NCBI GenBank assembly: GCA_000181795.3
Contig: CM012954.1
Location: 12,394,503-12,458,502 of the forward strand
DNA length: 64,000 bases
Source of the DNA: Trichinella spiralis
Lineage: Eukaryota; Nematoda; Enoplea; Trichinellida; Trichinellidae
Reading direction: 5' to 3'
Under the pieces are notes generated by a model, which was not told the DNA's origin, made no database searches, and was given only the letters and a program-made list of their open reading frames with translations. Each line of letters starts with the position of its first letter. Positions within the stretch are counted from its first letter, which is position 1. Position numbers and translations under genes: made by a program. Positions 10,924 to 23,500 of the stretch are shown piece after piece.

Positions 10924-13851
10924 TCATTTACTTTCGTTTGAAAAGCTGAACACTTCCAGAGCTTCAATTTCAAAATCTTTTTCGGGTACTAAAGGCGGAT
11001 TATCGAAAGTGTCGCAGTGATTTGTTGTACCTCTTTCCAGTGTTTGCCTTATGCTCAAGCCTTCATTGCCCCTGTATAAAGAAGCAAAACAACAATTAAA
11101 TTATTAATTGACAATTCCCACACACTGTCCCACACAATACTACAGTAAATAAAAACAATTATATATGAAAAATGAAAATTTTTTTGCTTTTCAAAATTAC
11201 CCTCCTCCAATAATCAACGAAGTTGCTGTGGCACATTGGAACAATTCTTCACCGTGCTTTTGTACAGGACGTTTCAAGCCAACCCATGGAAAAACGTTCG
11301 GCGTAGGAGTGAAATAGAATAAAAAAGATTCCCCAGTGCCAAAGTAGCTCAACTGGGAAAGCTTTTTGCGCATCTCCCAAGCTTCGGAACAATACGCACC
11401 AATAATCTAAGAAAAAAAAACAAAGATTATATTATCATCAGAAATTTGAAGCAACTGGCCAAATGTACCACCTGTTTCCAAGTTGTCTGAATTAAAATTA
11501 CAGTAGGATAGAAATTTTCAATTTTCGTCCATAATCTGGTAAAACTCCTGCCATCTTCGCTGGCGGAAAACAGCTTTTGCGGTGTGACTAGATGATAACG
11601 AGTAGGAATCCAAGAGATCAACAATGAGATCTGAAATTGTTTGAAAAAAAAGCCAAAAAATGAAATGCAAATATGAACTTATACAACTACGACATACTAG
11701 GTGGCTTTCTAAAATCTGCGATGCCATGGTGACGCTGAAATAGTGGTGCTGAGCAAGCAGATTTTTCAAATTCTGCGTCGACGCCACCTCCGCCAGTGAA
11801 ATATCCCGCGTACGAAGTTTCATTTCATTCTCTTCTTGCACTCGTCGAATGTAAGACATTTTCACGTTTCGCAAATTGAATGCCACCTTTTCAAAAAAAA
11901 AAATTTTTTTTTAATTAGCATAAAAATGTTTAACAAAATTGAATACCTTGAGCAATTTTTTTGGTGTTGCTTTGATCGATTTGCAAAAGTCGCTAATGTT
12001 GCTGGCCAGATAGTTGGCGGACCAGCCGGATTTTTCGTGCACTTCTTTCACTGAAAAAAACACCACAACAACCGAATCATATAACAAAAATTGACAAAAA
12101 TGTGAGCTAAATTCAAACAGAGTGAAAAACCTCGCTCTTTGTACCACATTACCAAAATGGCCACCGCGGATCGATAGAGCACTTTTTGCCCTTCAAACAG
12201 AAAGCAGTCGACAATTCTAACCTGCAAGAGTAGAGAAAAAGAACAGAATTAATTACACATCATCATCATCATCACTGATGGATGAAAAGAAGAATATTAC
12301 AAGGTGAGAAAAGGGCAAGTCGCAGAAAATCCATCGATTCCACTGCGAAAAAGCGGAGATCACTTCAGCATCCGAAGCAGGGCCAACTAACTTTGCCATC
12401 AATGCATAAACTTTATGCTAAAATTTTTCATCAAAAAAAATTTTCAAATAAAAAAAAGTCTTTTGTTTTTTACAGCATGTTTCTTCAATAATATGAGCAG
12501 AGTTCGTTTCGAAGCAGAGACGGATATGTCCGTCTGAATGAGGAACTTTTGACTCTGAGAAAAAAGCTTCATCATGCAAGCGAAGGCTTCTTCATCTGAC
12601 ATGTAATGCAAAAACAAAGCGCACAACGGATACAGTATCTATAAATTAAAAAAAAATCAACATCACGTGTAGAAAAAAATTATCCCAACTCATCAAATAC
12701 TGGAATATAAGTGAAGTCCGGTCGAACATGCTCGACTGCGGTCAGTAATTGTATCAAAGCTTTGTGGCCTTGTTCATTCAACTGATAATCACAAAGCAGC
12801 ACACCCGGTGCGGTCAAGAATACGGGACTAACGCTTATTTCTTAAATCAGAAAAGGGAGAAGATTTTAACCAAAAAAAGAACAGAAAAAAAACAATGCAA
12901 AATACCACAAAATCGAGTTTAATTTTTGAAGTAAATTTTAAAACTAACTTCCAAAATTGTTAACATCACTCACTGCCTTTGAAAGCCGCAACAATGTCGT
13001 GGTAGACCAAAGCTTGGGCGTCTACATTATTGTCGTGACAAATTTCTTTCCACAGTTCAGCTCGTATCCGGTGACCACTGCTCCAATGATTGGATCGTAA
13101 AAATTTTTTTATCTGAAACAATGAAAACAATTTCCAGTGAACTTTAAGAAAAGAAATGATGAACAAAAATTCAAGTTCAAAAATACTCAGGCATACTGTA
13201 AAATGTAAAAAGTATCAAGATCAATTGTGTTAATAAAATGAGGCGAACAACCCAAAAACGGCCACCCATATACATGTATACCTGTGGATTGTTGTTCTGC
13301 TTGAGCAGGTCGCGAAGTTCCAAAAGTGTCCCCAGCCTTGGATCACTACGTTCCGGTGATTCAATCTGAACGTCGGCAAACTGGGAAAAAGTTCCACCAG
13401 CACATACAGCACGTACTGCGGATGTTTTCCTCGTCACCGTGGAAATTGGCTTCACGGTCGCCGGACCGGCGGCATCGAAAGCATCATTATCATGGATTAT
13501 TTCAAGTTGTGCAATTTTCCGTCGGTCATCTTGTTCGTGGTCACTTGCTCGTCGTTGACCATTGTGCTCGGTGGACGCCGCTTCCGAGTGGACGTCGTTC
13601 GTGGTCGAGTGATCGTCGGTCGGATCCGACTCTCCGCAACTGTCCACTTTATCGCCGATCACAATACCACCTTCGGATATACAGTTGTCCAGTTGGAATT
13701 GTTCAACACTGCGCCAAGTGATCGACACGGTCTGCTGTTGTGGATTTGCATTGTTGAACAACTCGTACAGTGTAGCTTTGGCCGCAGTGGACGCGCTCAA
13801 CGCCATATCGCTCATAATGACCATCACTTGGTCATCAGTTACCGGCGCGGC
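10924..13851 (-). CDS. TBC1D24: TBC1D24/Skywalker-like protein (TBC + TLDc), 5' end not fixed
   Basis: Eleven exons: 13851-13282, 13112-12974, 12840-12701, 12638-12474, 12417-12301, 12221-12131, 12050-11947, 11886-11698, 11630-11472, 11406-11201 and 11071-10924 (stop 10926-10924). They sum to 2028 nt, 675 residues. Residues 1-190 are an acidic low-complexity extension. A TBC domain follows (SSGHRIRAELWKEIC, then YIPILYPLCALFLHYMS and DCFLFEGQKVLYR). A C-terminal TLDc domain follows (LISWIPTRY, GTGESFLFYF, LIIGGGGNEG, ending EIEALEVFSF). This domain pair and order are specific to TBC1D24, an endolysosomal and synaptic vesicle regulator. The usual catalytic arginine and glutamine fingers of TBC GAPs are not evident, as in the family. 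In-frame ATG codons occur from 13824; the reading frame stays open up to 13851, so an upstream exon is likely. Confidence 0.94.
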
Positions 13852-14326
13852 CTGAATGAAAAATCAGGACCCACTTTGAAACACAAAATTCAATGAATTG
13901 TGTTGTTTCATTTTATTTTTCATTTTAAACATAGAAAAGAAATCAAAAGCAAATCATCAAACATAATATTAGTAATACTTTCTTTTTTTTGCTTTCTTAA
14001 ATAAAATAATTCCCAAATTAAGTTAAATTAAATTAAATGGAAAAACAAACGCCCACGGTTAAATTAGAACGCCCGTTGAACAAATGATGACTAATTTGCA
14101 TTATCAAAATATTTTTTTTCAACGTTCAACTGCAAGTGTTTCATTATTGCTTGTCATATGCTGAAATCAATTATAATAACTTGTTAATTTAATTAATACC
14201 GACAACAGACTGCAATGTTAATAATGATAATAATAATAATACCCATCTATCTGCATGACTTCAAATTATTATTATTATTATTATTCAATGGTTTCACATT
14301 CAATCGATCCGAATTATAATGAAATA

Positions 14327-14369
<43 letters not shown>

Positions 14370-16764
14370 TCAAACAAAGTTAAAAATAAATAAAACGGAT
14401 GAATTATTTCCAAAAATAAAAAAACAAAATAATTATTAATTAACAGAATTCAAATAATAATTTAAAAAATATATAATAGGAAATACGTAACAGGAAATGA
14501 GAACTGAAAACAAAATGCTCAACGTCGTTTCAATGAAGGTTGAAAGGAAAAAATAACCATAATAAATAGAACAAAAGCCATCATCAGATATAATAATTTC
14601 GATGAATTGAAGAAAAAAAATTTACCATTAATAAAAAAATGAACAGTTTTTATTTAAGGCGAATCATTTTTGAAATCACACCTGAAGAAAATGAAACAAA
14701 ACTAACAAATGTTTTCAATTAAGAAAATTAAAAAATAATGACAACATGTCATGTGATAATAAACTGCCAAGTTTCATAAATTTCATATTTGTGAAAAATA
14801 AATCAATAAATGCAAAATTTCATCATAATCATCATCATCATCATCAGTGCAACTGAAAACCGGAGGAAACTAATCAATTATTATTGTTTGTTTGTTCGAA
14901 CAAAAGGCAAGCTCCCAAGTAGGCAAAGTTACTTACCCCCCCCCCCATGTTAAAATAAAATTTTTTTTCAGTTTAATGCAATTATTGATGCTTAATCAAT
15001 ATAATTTAAAATTTGAACAAATCTTTGCTCAAATAAAAGCGAGCTGGTAAAGTTGTCAAGTTCAAACTCTAAACTAAACGACTGCATTTTATTTGACTAT
15101 TTTCTTTAGATCAACTTGAGAGCTAGATACGAAAGTATCAATTGAAAATTGCATTCAAAACTCACGGATTACAGTAACCAGGTTGACAAACATTCTAATT
15201 TGTGAATGAACAATCATTTCACGTTTGCAAGTGAAATAAATATTGCTCATCATCATCATCATCATTGTGTCAAATTTCATATTTGAAACTTGTCTCTTTT
15301 TCTTTGAAATAAATATATTCATCAAAAACTACCAACAAATCTGTTGCCGTTGCGCGAGAAAGAATTTTCAAATATGCAAATATAATAATAAAATGCAAAT
15401 TTTGTGAAAATTAACTGTAGTTGAGTTGAGAAAGAACGGAATTGAAAGGGAAGGTAAACTTTGAACGCAAAGTAAACAACTATCGATTGCAAAAGTGCTT
15501 CGTGGCGGTGACAAAACAAACCGTGCTTTAGTCGATTAAGCTGCTGTTCGCCACGTTTGCATTTTGAATTATAAAATTTCAAAATTTACAAATGCCGTTC
15601 GTCTTTCCTGCTGTTGATGATCATCATTTATAATCATCAACAACAACAACAACAATAAAATAAAATTTTAAATTATTGTAATATAATTTAAAAGAAATAA
15701 AAATATTAACGTACAAAAAAATTTTTTTAAATATCTGCTCAAATGATTATTGGACAATAATGATGGGATAAATAATGATTTGCAAGAACAATTTCATCCA
15801 AAAGTACAAGGTTGAATGTTTAACCCACTTGAAAAAAATTAATTTCGAAAAAAAATATTTATATATAATTATAAAATAATCACGCTAACCTCAGATCGAT
15901 AATGAATGCTTTTCATGGTTAATCATAAAATTATTATTAACGTCGTATTAACGTTGTTATGGAAGACGAAGACCAAGAAGAAGAAGAAGAAGAAGAAGCA
16001 ACTGATAACAGTTTGCACAGGCGACGAGGCAAGTCATAAGTTGAATTGTTAAAAAATTAGCGTTCAATTTAGCAAAGCAAAGCAAGTTAGCAAAAAGTAT
16101 CGACTGCAGCTAGCAAAGTGCAGTCTTTCCTTTCCAAACGACAGACCGGCTTGGCAGGCTATTTTGTTCGGCTGGAAAGGCAGAAAAAAAACTGCATATT
16201 AATTAATAAATTTTGTTCAACTAATATGATGAATAGAAATTGAAATTTCAATAAAGCAGGTGGGGTGGTAGAAAAAAAATATTCGGTGGAAAATACATCA
16301 CCGACAGAAAGATGAAGAGAGAAAGAGGCGAAATTATTATTGGGACTGGAGTAAAAGCTCGGAAAGTGGTGCTTCTTGAAAATTTCATGTCAACTCAAGC
16401 AGGCCAGTAGAGCACAGGCGACAAGTTCATCGCGGCAAATCATAATAATCATAATAAATAAATGGAAATCAATACAGAGACAAACGTATGTATAATGATA
16501 AGTATGGAGAAATCAATATTGATTGACTTGAAGAGTTGATGAAACAAAAACCAAGAAATGAAATTAATTAATTTAATCATAAAATTTGAAATTTAAAATC
16601 AAAGTTGACAATGTACACAATGTTTATTTTAAATTTATTAAACAACAATCGAAACAATCGAAAATTCCCCAACTGACTCAAATTAGCATAAGAATGATAA
16701 TGAATTAAACAAATGAAAATGAACCCAATCAATAAAAGATAAAGAGGGAAATTATGAAACGTAC
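13852..16764. other. Intron or 5' flank of TBC1D24, microsatellite-rich
   Basis: No supported exon. It contains (AAT)n near 14225-14240, (ATT)n near 14264-14285, (ATA)n at about 14331-14370 and (AAG)n near 15975-15998. Confidence 0.5.
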
Positions 16765-16950
16765 CGTTGAGATTAATATCAATGTTTACGCGGTTAGCTT
16801 GCTTGTGTGACAAATCGACGCTGTTGTTGCCGACGCCTCTGCTATCCAATACTGATGATACATGTTGATGAAAACATTCTCTAATAATGGAACTTGTGTT
16901 ATCCGCATTGACATCCACATTGCTGAACATTTTCATTTCTACTTACCCGC
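16765..16950 (-). other. Possible 5' exon(s) of TBC1D24
   Basis: A good donor (CGG then GTAAGTAG) ends a minus-strand segment at about 16950, preceded by an ATG frame of six codons. Below it a frame open from 16936 ends at another donor (AACG then GTACG) at 16765. Both leave phase 1, while the first sure TBC1D24 exon needs phase 0. So a direct join fails, and these are either non-coding leaders or belong with an exon I cannot see. Confidence 0.25.
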
Positions 16951-19058
16951 ATTGGAACACAGCATAAACGTTTCAATCGATCGAAGCTTGCTTGCCAACC
17001 AACAATTCAAGAACATGCTTCGACTTGCCCAATGACCGCCGTTAGCTGCCAAAATGGGCTGCACTGATGATCGATGAACAAATGCCGGTCACAATTACAG
17101 TTCTTGACCGTCGGTCGCAACATTTAAGCCAAAAGCTGCAAATTAACCAGAATGAAAACTTTTTCAAAACGGAAACAAAACCAACCAAGTGAAACACTCA
17201 TGCATGCACGGGGAACAGTTCATCATTAGCTTCATTTGGGCGAAATTTACACGAAAAATAACCAGTTGTTTCGCTTTTATGTTGTCCAATAATTCAATAA
17301 TTAAAAATTTACACTACTAAAGTCAGGTCATCTCTTTGAACAAAACTATCCCAACCAACGTTCTGGTGAAAAATAAAAACAACACAACGAACGATAGATG
17401 ATGAAATAAAATAAAACATCTCCTTTGCTAATCGATTTCAATTCAAAAAAATGTCATAATTATCAGATAAAAAATCAATTAATCTTCACAGTTAAAAAAA
17501 ACATTTTCCTCACGAGCGGCTATTCACTGAACTACAGCAAACAAACCGTTTAAAATTGATCGACATTACTATTGAAAATTCAAAAGTTCAAAAAACGTTG
17601 AACCTTTGCAATAAAGACAAAAATTTACTTCCGTTTGTACATTTTCAACTTCATCTTTTTGCCATGATTGCAAAAATTTTGCCAACTTTGCGATGATGGC
17701 AAAAATTCACTGTCATACAGTAATCTTTCAAACAAATTGCAACTAAAAATACGGATAAAATATTCATAAAAAATAATTTAACTTTATCATTTACTAATTT
17801 TTCCACTGGTCTTTTAATGTTTTATAAAATTTTTCATTTTACACTTTCAAAATCAGTTAATTGAATCTATTCAATTAACTGAAAGAACTTTATAATCTAA
17901 TTTTTGTACTATAACAGAAAATAATTATTCTCAAACATTAAATTTAATTACATTAGATTAAGGCATTTTTTGAAAATAATAACTCTTTAAATGATTTTCT
18001 GATGTTTTTCATATATTGAAAAACTTAACTTGCCTGAAAATCTTTTTCATTGCAAGTTATTGTTGCATCAATTTACGATGGCATTTTTAATTTTTTCCTC
18101 CATTTAAAATCATTAAATAATAACTTTTAATATTATTAATGACAAATTTGATGCTAATAATGTTTAAAACATTCATATTTATTCATCTAAAGCTATTATA
18201 ACCATTCACCAAGATAATGCAATTATAAAATAATGATCACATGCATGAAAATAAATTTATTCATTTATATAATTTCATTTTCTAATATAATGTAATATAC
18301 ATAATTTTTGAAAATGAGCAATTCATTAAGAAACATTTCCATTGCTTATTTTCATCAATTCAGACTGTGTAATGAAATAAATGTTTGTTCGGTCAAAATG
18401 AATGAAAAATTCCAATTGATTTTATTCACTTATTTAAACGAATAACTCTTTCTTTCAACGCGAACATCTTATTTTTGAATAAAACCTGATCTTCATTTTT
18501 AGTTGACTGTATTTATTATTTATTTCCTGTTAGAAGCGATCTAGTCTGCTTTGAAATTTGCTATCTCGCGCATTGCGGAATGGAAAATTTTCACCCGAAA
18601 CACAATAAATACTATTGGTCCCGTCCACTTTTGCTCAGTGGTCATGTTTCTGCGGTTTGTTTATCGTGTAAGCTGTTCAATAATTTTTCAGCACATAATA
18701 CGCCACCATTGTTTTTTGTTTGTTATTTTATTTTTTTTGTCATTCTTGGCCTCGTTTGACAGATTATATATATAAATATAATATTTATTATTAAGCTTTA
18801 TTTGCAGTGCTCAAACTGATCGAGAGGAAAAAAATTAACAATGAACTTCATACATGGAACACAGGTCTCTTCGATTAAAGTAGGCGTGTCAAGACAAATA
18901 AAAGACGATTAAGTGAACAAATGAAAAAAATGCAGGTTATATATTTTTGATATATGATAGATAATAATAAATGCAGTTACACAAAAAAGTTAAGAGATAA
19001 AGAAAACGAACGCCACAATATTTTTTAACAAGTCAATTAAAAAATGAAGTTTCACATT
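16951..19058. other. Intergenic between TBC1D24 and the BET gene
   Basis: No gene is supported. The stretch is very AT-rich from about 17700 to 18540. It must hold the 5' leader of TBC1D24 and the 3' UTR of the BET gene, both on the minus strand. Confidence 0.5.
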
Positions 19059-20560
19059 TCAGCGAATCTCTTGTTCAAAACCTGCCATCAGCTCCATCTG
19101 CATCATGATGTCTACTTGATTTTCCATCTAAAAAACAGTAAAAACAAAGTGAAAAATAAAAATGCATACACAAAAAAAACATGGTAAATAATGTTTGCTA
19201 ACCGCTTCCTTGCGACGTCGTTCCTGTTCGCGCATACGTGCTATTTCACGCTGCGACATTCCCTGTGTTGTTGCTGCCGCCTGTTCTTCTGGGGAAGTTT
19301 CAGGTCTAAGGTCTAGCTGTGGTTGTGGTTGTGGTTGTTGTAGTTGCTGCTGCTGCTGTTGTAGTTGCTGCTGCTGCTGCTTTTGCTGTTCGACTTGAAG
19401 TCGGGCATTTTCCAACATCCGCGCCTCTTTTTCCTCCTGTTCTTGCATAGCCAACTGTTCGGCTCGCATACGCTCTTGGTATTCACGAACCTTTTCCTTT
19501 TCTTCCTGTTGCTTTTTCAAGTTATGACGCTGCAAAAATTATAGCTTATTTTTAATTAATATTAAAAATTGTCGTTTCCATTCTATTCCATTCACAAGCA
19601 CTTACCCGTTCCTCTTTTTGTAGCGCCATCTTGCGGAAATTTTCAAACTGATCAGCCGCGCACGCTTTTACAGAGCTTTGTTCCGTGCTGCTACCTCCGA
19701 GAGTCTTGGACAACGATGCCCATGACCGACCGACATCGTTGCTCAGCAATGTAGGTTGTCCCTCTTGCTTGACCACTATCCCGCTCGACGAACTGCTGCT
19801 GCTGCTGCTACCTGAAAACGTATTTAATTATTCATATTACAAAAGATGATCACACGAGCATTTTTTTTCTTTATTCGCATAAGTGCTTGCGTTTTTTTTA
19901 TTTTGCTAATAGACTTGAATATAATAATTTCTCAGTATTTGAATTACGTGCTATACTGCCACCACATAACGTTTTTGGCATAAACAAACGAACGAAATAC
20001 GCGCGTTAGATGAAAAACAAAACATTCTTTCATAAAAGTACTTAAAAGCTGAGTGGAATAAGTGTACATGATTCGGGTAAAATCCACTAAAACTAATTGA
20101 ATTATATTTCATTGTGTAGAACAAATTTATATTATATGAACAGCGTGGCGGCTGTTTATTTAATCACTTAGCTAAGAGGTTAAAATGAAATTTTGACAAG
20201 AAGAAAAGTCGAAAATTATTCTCACGACACTATTCCCAAAGAAACGCATATCCTTATTCCAATTCTTACCCTGAGAATATTAATTTAGTTTACAAAATGA
20301 AAAAAAAATATACATATAATGCGAAATGTTCCTAACCAATGTTAAAATGCTTTTTATGCTCCTAAATTTCATTCATGTTGAATGGAATTCTAATTTAAAA
20401 TCTATAATGATGATTATCTGAAATTCAATTCATCGTATTACACTAATGTTGTGAAATAGGTGGATAAAAAAGCTGTTTTGCCGAGATGATTTGAAAAATA
20501 TAGCGAATTTTAAAATATAATAATAATAATGTATTGTGTGCTGTTCTTTCAGATGCTGCT

Positions 20561-20591
<31 letters not shown>

Positions 20592-23500
20592 ATGCAACAG
20601 AACAGGTAACAACAATAGAAGAACTGTTTGTACGGAAGAAAGTTTTCGATGACAAAATGATGATATAATACAATGATTTGTGTAAAATAAAAAGGTTAAA
20701 TAATAATTTAAGTGAAGAAAGAAGAAGAAGAAGAAGAAGAAGAATACAAGTTTGCTATACACACCCACAGAAGCGGCCGGCTGGGGGTGCTTCTTTGCGA
20801 CCGAGGCCATCCCGTCAGCGGCTCTAGCTGCTGTTGAGTGTTGTCTTCCTTTGCCGCCGTCTAAATTACGAAATGACACACCTTTGAAAGCAATCTCAAA
20901 CTGTAACTGCAGAACAGATAAGCGAAACACAACAGATACCGCGTTCATTGCCAATAAACGACTTGGGATTGTTATTCAAAATGGGGACCTCCTGAATACT
21001 GCCGTTGCTAGCCTGGAACAAAGTGAAAATTGTCTTCTATATATACATATATATATATATCACAGTTTAAAGTCAGACAGAGACGCTTTTCCTCAATCGC
21101 TTCAAACTAACCCCGAATAACGTCTGCACCAACTTATTATTCTCAACACCCGACCGGCTGTACGAGCTCAATGCAGTACCACCACTGACGGAACTGGCCA
21201 ACATACCTAAACGAATCACACACTGTACATGACAAATTTGCTAACTAGTGTGGAACAACTTGTGGAACAACAACAGTTTCATGAGTCACTTTTAATATTT
21301 TCGACTAACTTCATTAATAATAATAATAATAAATACAGCTATCGAGCGCATAAAAAAATAATAATAATAATTTTAAAAAATGAAGAATCATAATTGCAAG
21401 ATTTTCAGAAACAAAAAGTTGAATAGATCGCAAACGCGACGATAACATAAAAATAAAATTAAAATGTGTGTGCGTGTGTGTGCAAGGAGAAAATTAACAG
21501 AAAAAGAAAAATGGTAAAATTGCAAAAGAGAAACTTATCAAAAAATGATGACAATATGCTATAAAAAGTTTACAGCAGTGATGGTGAAACTGCTCTGTCT
21601 GAAAGTAAATAAACGGTAAGATGCAGTGCGTTTGCCCAAGCAGAGCAATGAGATAAAATTGCAATACTTCACAGCATACTAATGTGTAGTTGCACATGTA
21701 TATACATGTATGTATAAACAAAATTACAATACATGTTCGTTCACATTTGCAAGACAAAAAATTATAAAATGAATACGCAAAGATAAGTCTGCATATGCGT
21801 GCAACAATTTGGCGCGCACATTTGTATCCAAGTTTCCCACAAGATCCTGACTTTATCGAGGAAAGATATTTAAAAAAAAGAGAGAGAGAGAGAGAGAGAC
21901 AACAGCACTTGGACACGTCAAAAACAACGTAGGCCCGTAAAAAATTAATATCTAATGCTGGGTTATCATGATAAATGAGAAAAAATAATTGAGGGCAAGA
22001 ATAGAAAACAATGGATTAGTAAATAACTACGACGCTGTATGCTCAACCACAACCTATAAAAAAGATTTGTGGTCTGGACTAAAAATTTCTTACGAACACG
22101 CGAGAGAGAGAGAGAGAGAGTGAGTGAGTGAGAGAGTACAGTTTGAGACACCGAACAGGGTAACACTTTGGAATAGGTGTCTAACCTGATTCAGAATCAC
22201 TGGAATCGCTGGAGCTTGACTCGCTTGAACTGGAACTTGCACTGCTCGAACTACTCGAGGTGGATAACGCACTGTTTGTTGGAGCCGATGCAGGTCCCTG
22301 ACGACGATTTTTACTTTGTTCATACGCCTGACTGTCTGAAAACAAGCAAAAATTTTTTTAGAAAAAAAATCATCTCCAATATTAATCGTTTTTTAAAATT
22401 AATAATTTACCTTTTTTCGTCACTTTCTTCGCCGGTTGCACCTGACCACCGAGGTCCTGGATCTGCTTTTCCAGCTCCTTCTTACGTTGTTCAATATCTT
22501 TTGCAGTCCTGGCAGCTGCAAATTAAAATTAAGTAGATAAAATTGAAAATAAAAAAATACGAAAACATTTGTAATAGACCGTACTGCATGGTTTGCGGAC
22601 TTTCTTTTTCAGACAAGATGCCACATACGCTTCCAGTTCACGCAATGTAGCCGGCTTTAGCGTTTCGAAGTCGATTTCTATTTCATCTAGATTAGAAAGT
22701 CTCAGAGCCGGCTCACGGGCTTGAATGATTTGCACCACACGACCCAATTTGTCACCTGAATAAAAATACACTCTTTGAAATCAATAAAACAAACATCTAT
22801 AAATAACCTACCAGGCAGTTTATTTATGTCCAAGGATAGCTGGCGCTTTTCATCGTAAGTGGTTGGCTTACAGTTATCCTCATCCTCGCTGTCAAAATAA
22901 TATCCACCTTTCCTCATTTTTGGTCTAATTATAAAATAAAAATAAATAAAAAATAAAAATAAAAAAACAACAACACAATAACCATACTTATTTGATACGG
23001 TTGGTCTCTTGCGTGAAGTATTCGGTGCTGAAAATACACAAAATTACACATTAACATTCTACATCATGCATTACATTCATTGTAATCCAAATATATACCT
23101 TTATCAACAACAGCTACTGATACCAGTGGAGATGATACTGCATTGGTAACCGATGTAGTGGGACCTGTCGTCGGTAGGTAAGACACGGAAGCAGTCGCCG
23201 CAGCAGCAGCAGCAGCAGCAGGCGGAGGCTTTGGTTCTGCTTTGGGTTTTGAAGCTGCACGTTTCTTCGCAGGTTGTGGAGCAACAACCGGTGATGGTTG
23301 AACAGTCGGTAAAGTCGACTGTGCTAAAGCCGCCCGAGCTGCGTTTGCTTCTTTGAGCTTATTTTTCATAAAAATCAGACGTGATATTTCATCAGAAATA
23401 TTGGACAGCTAAATTTGAAAAGCTTTTATGAAAATTTTACAAAGTGTAAAATATAATCACTTACTTGAATTTGCAATTCAGACAATCGGGCGTCAATACC

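Noticed and set aside
13326-13896. Two plus-strand frames of 131 and 134 codons
   Set aside because: They lie antisense to the large TBC1D24 exon and show no domain or splice support.
19195-19398. Plus-strand Cys-rich frame
   Set aside because: It is the antisense of the BET polyGln exon.
20430-20954. 174-codon minus-strand frame with Glu-Arg repeats
   Set aside because: Most of it translates intronic TTC and GA microsatellites. Only 20860-20765 within it is a BET exon, set by splice phase.
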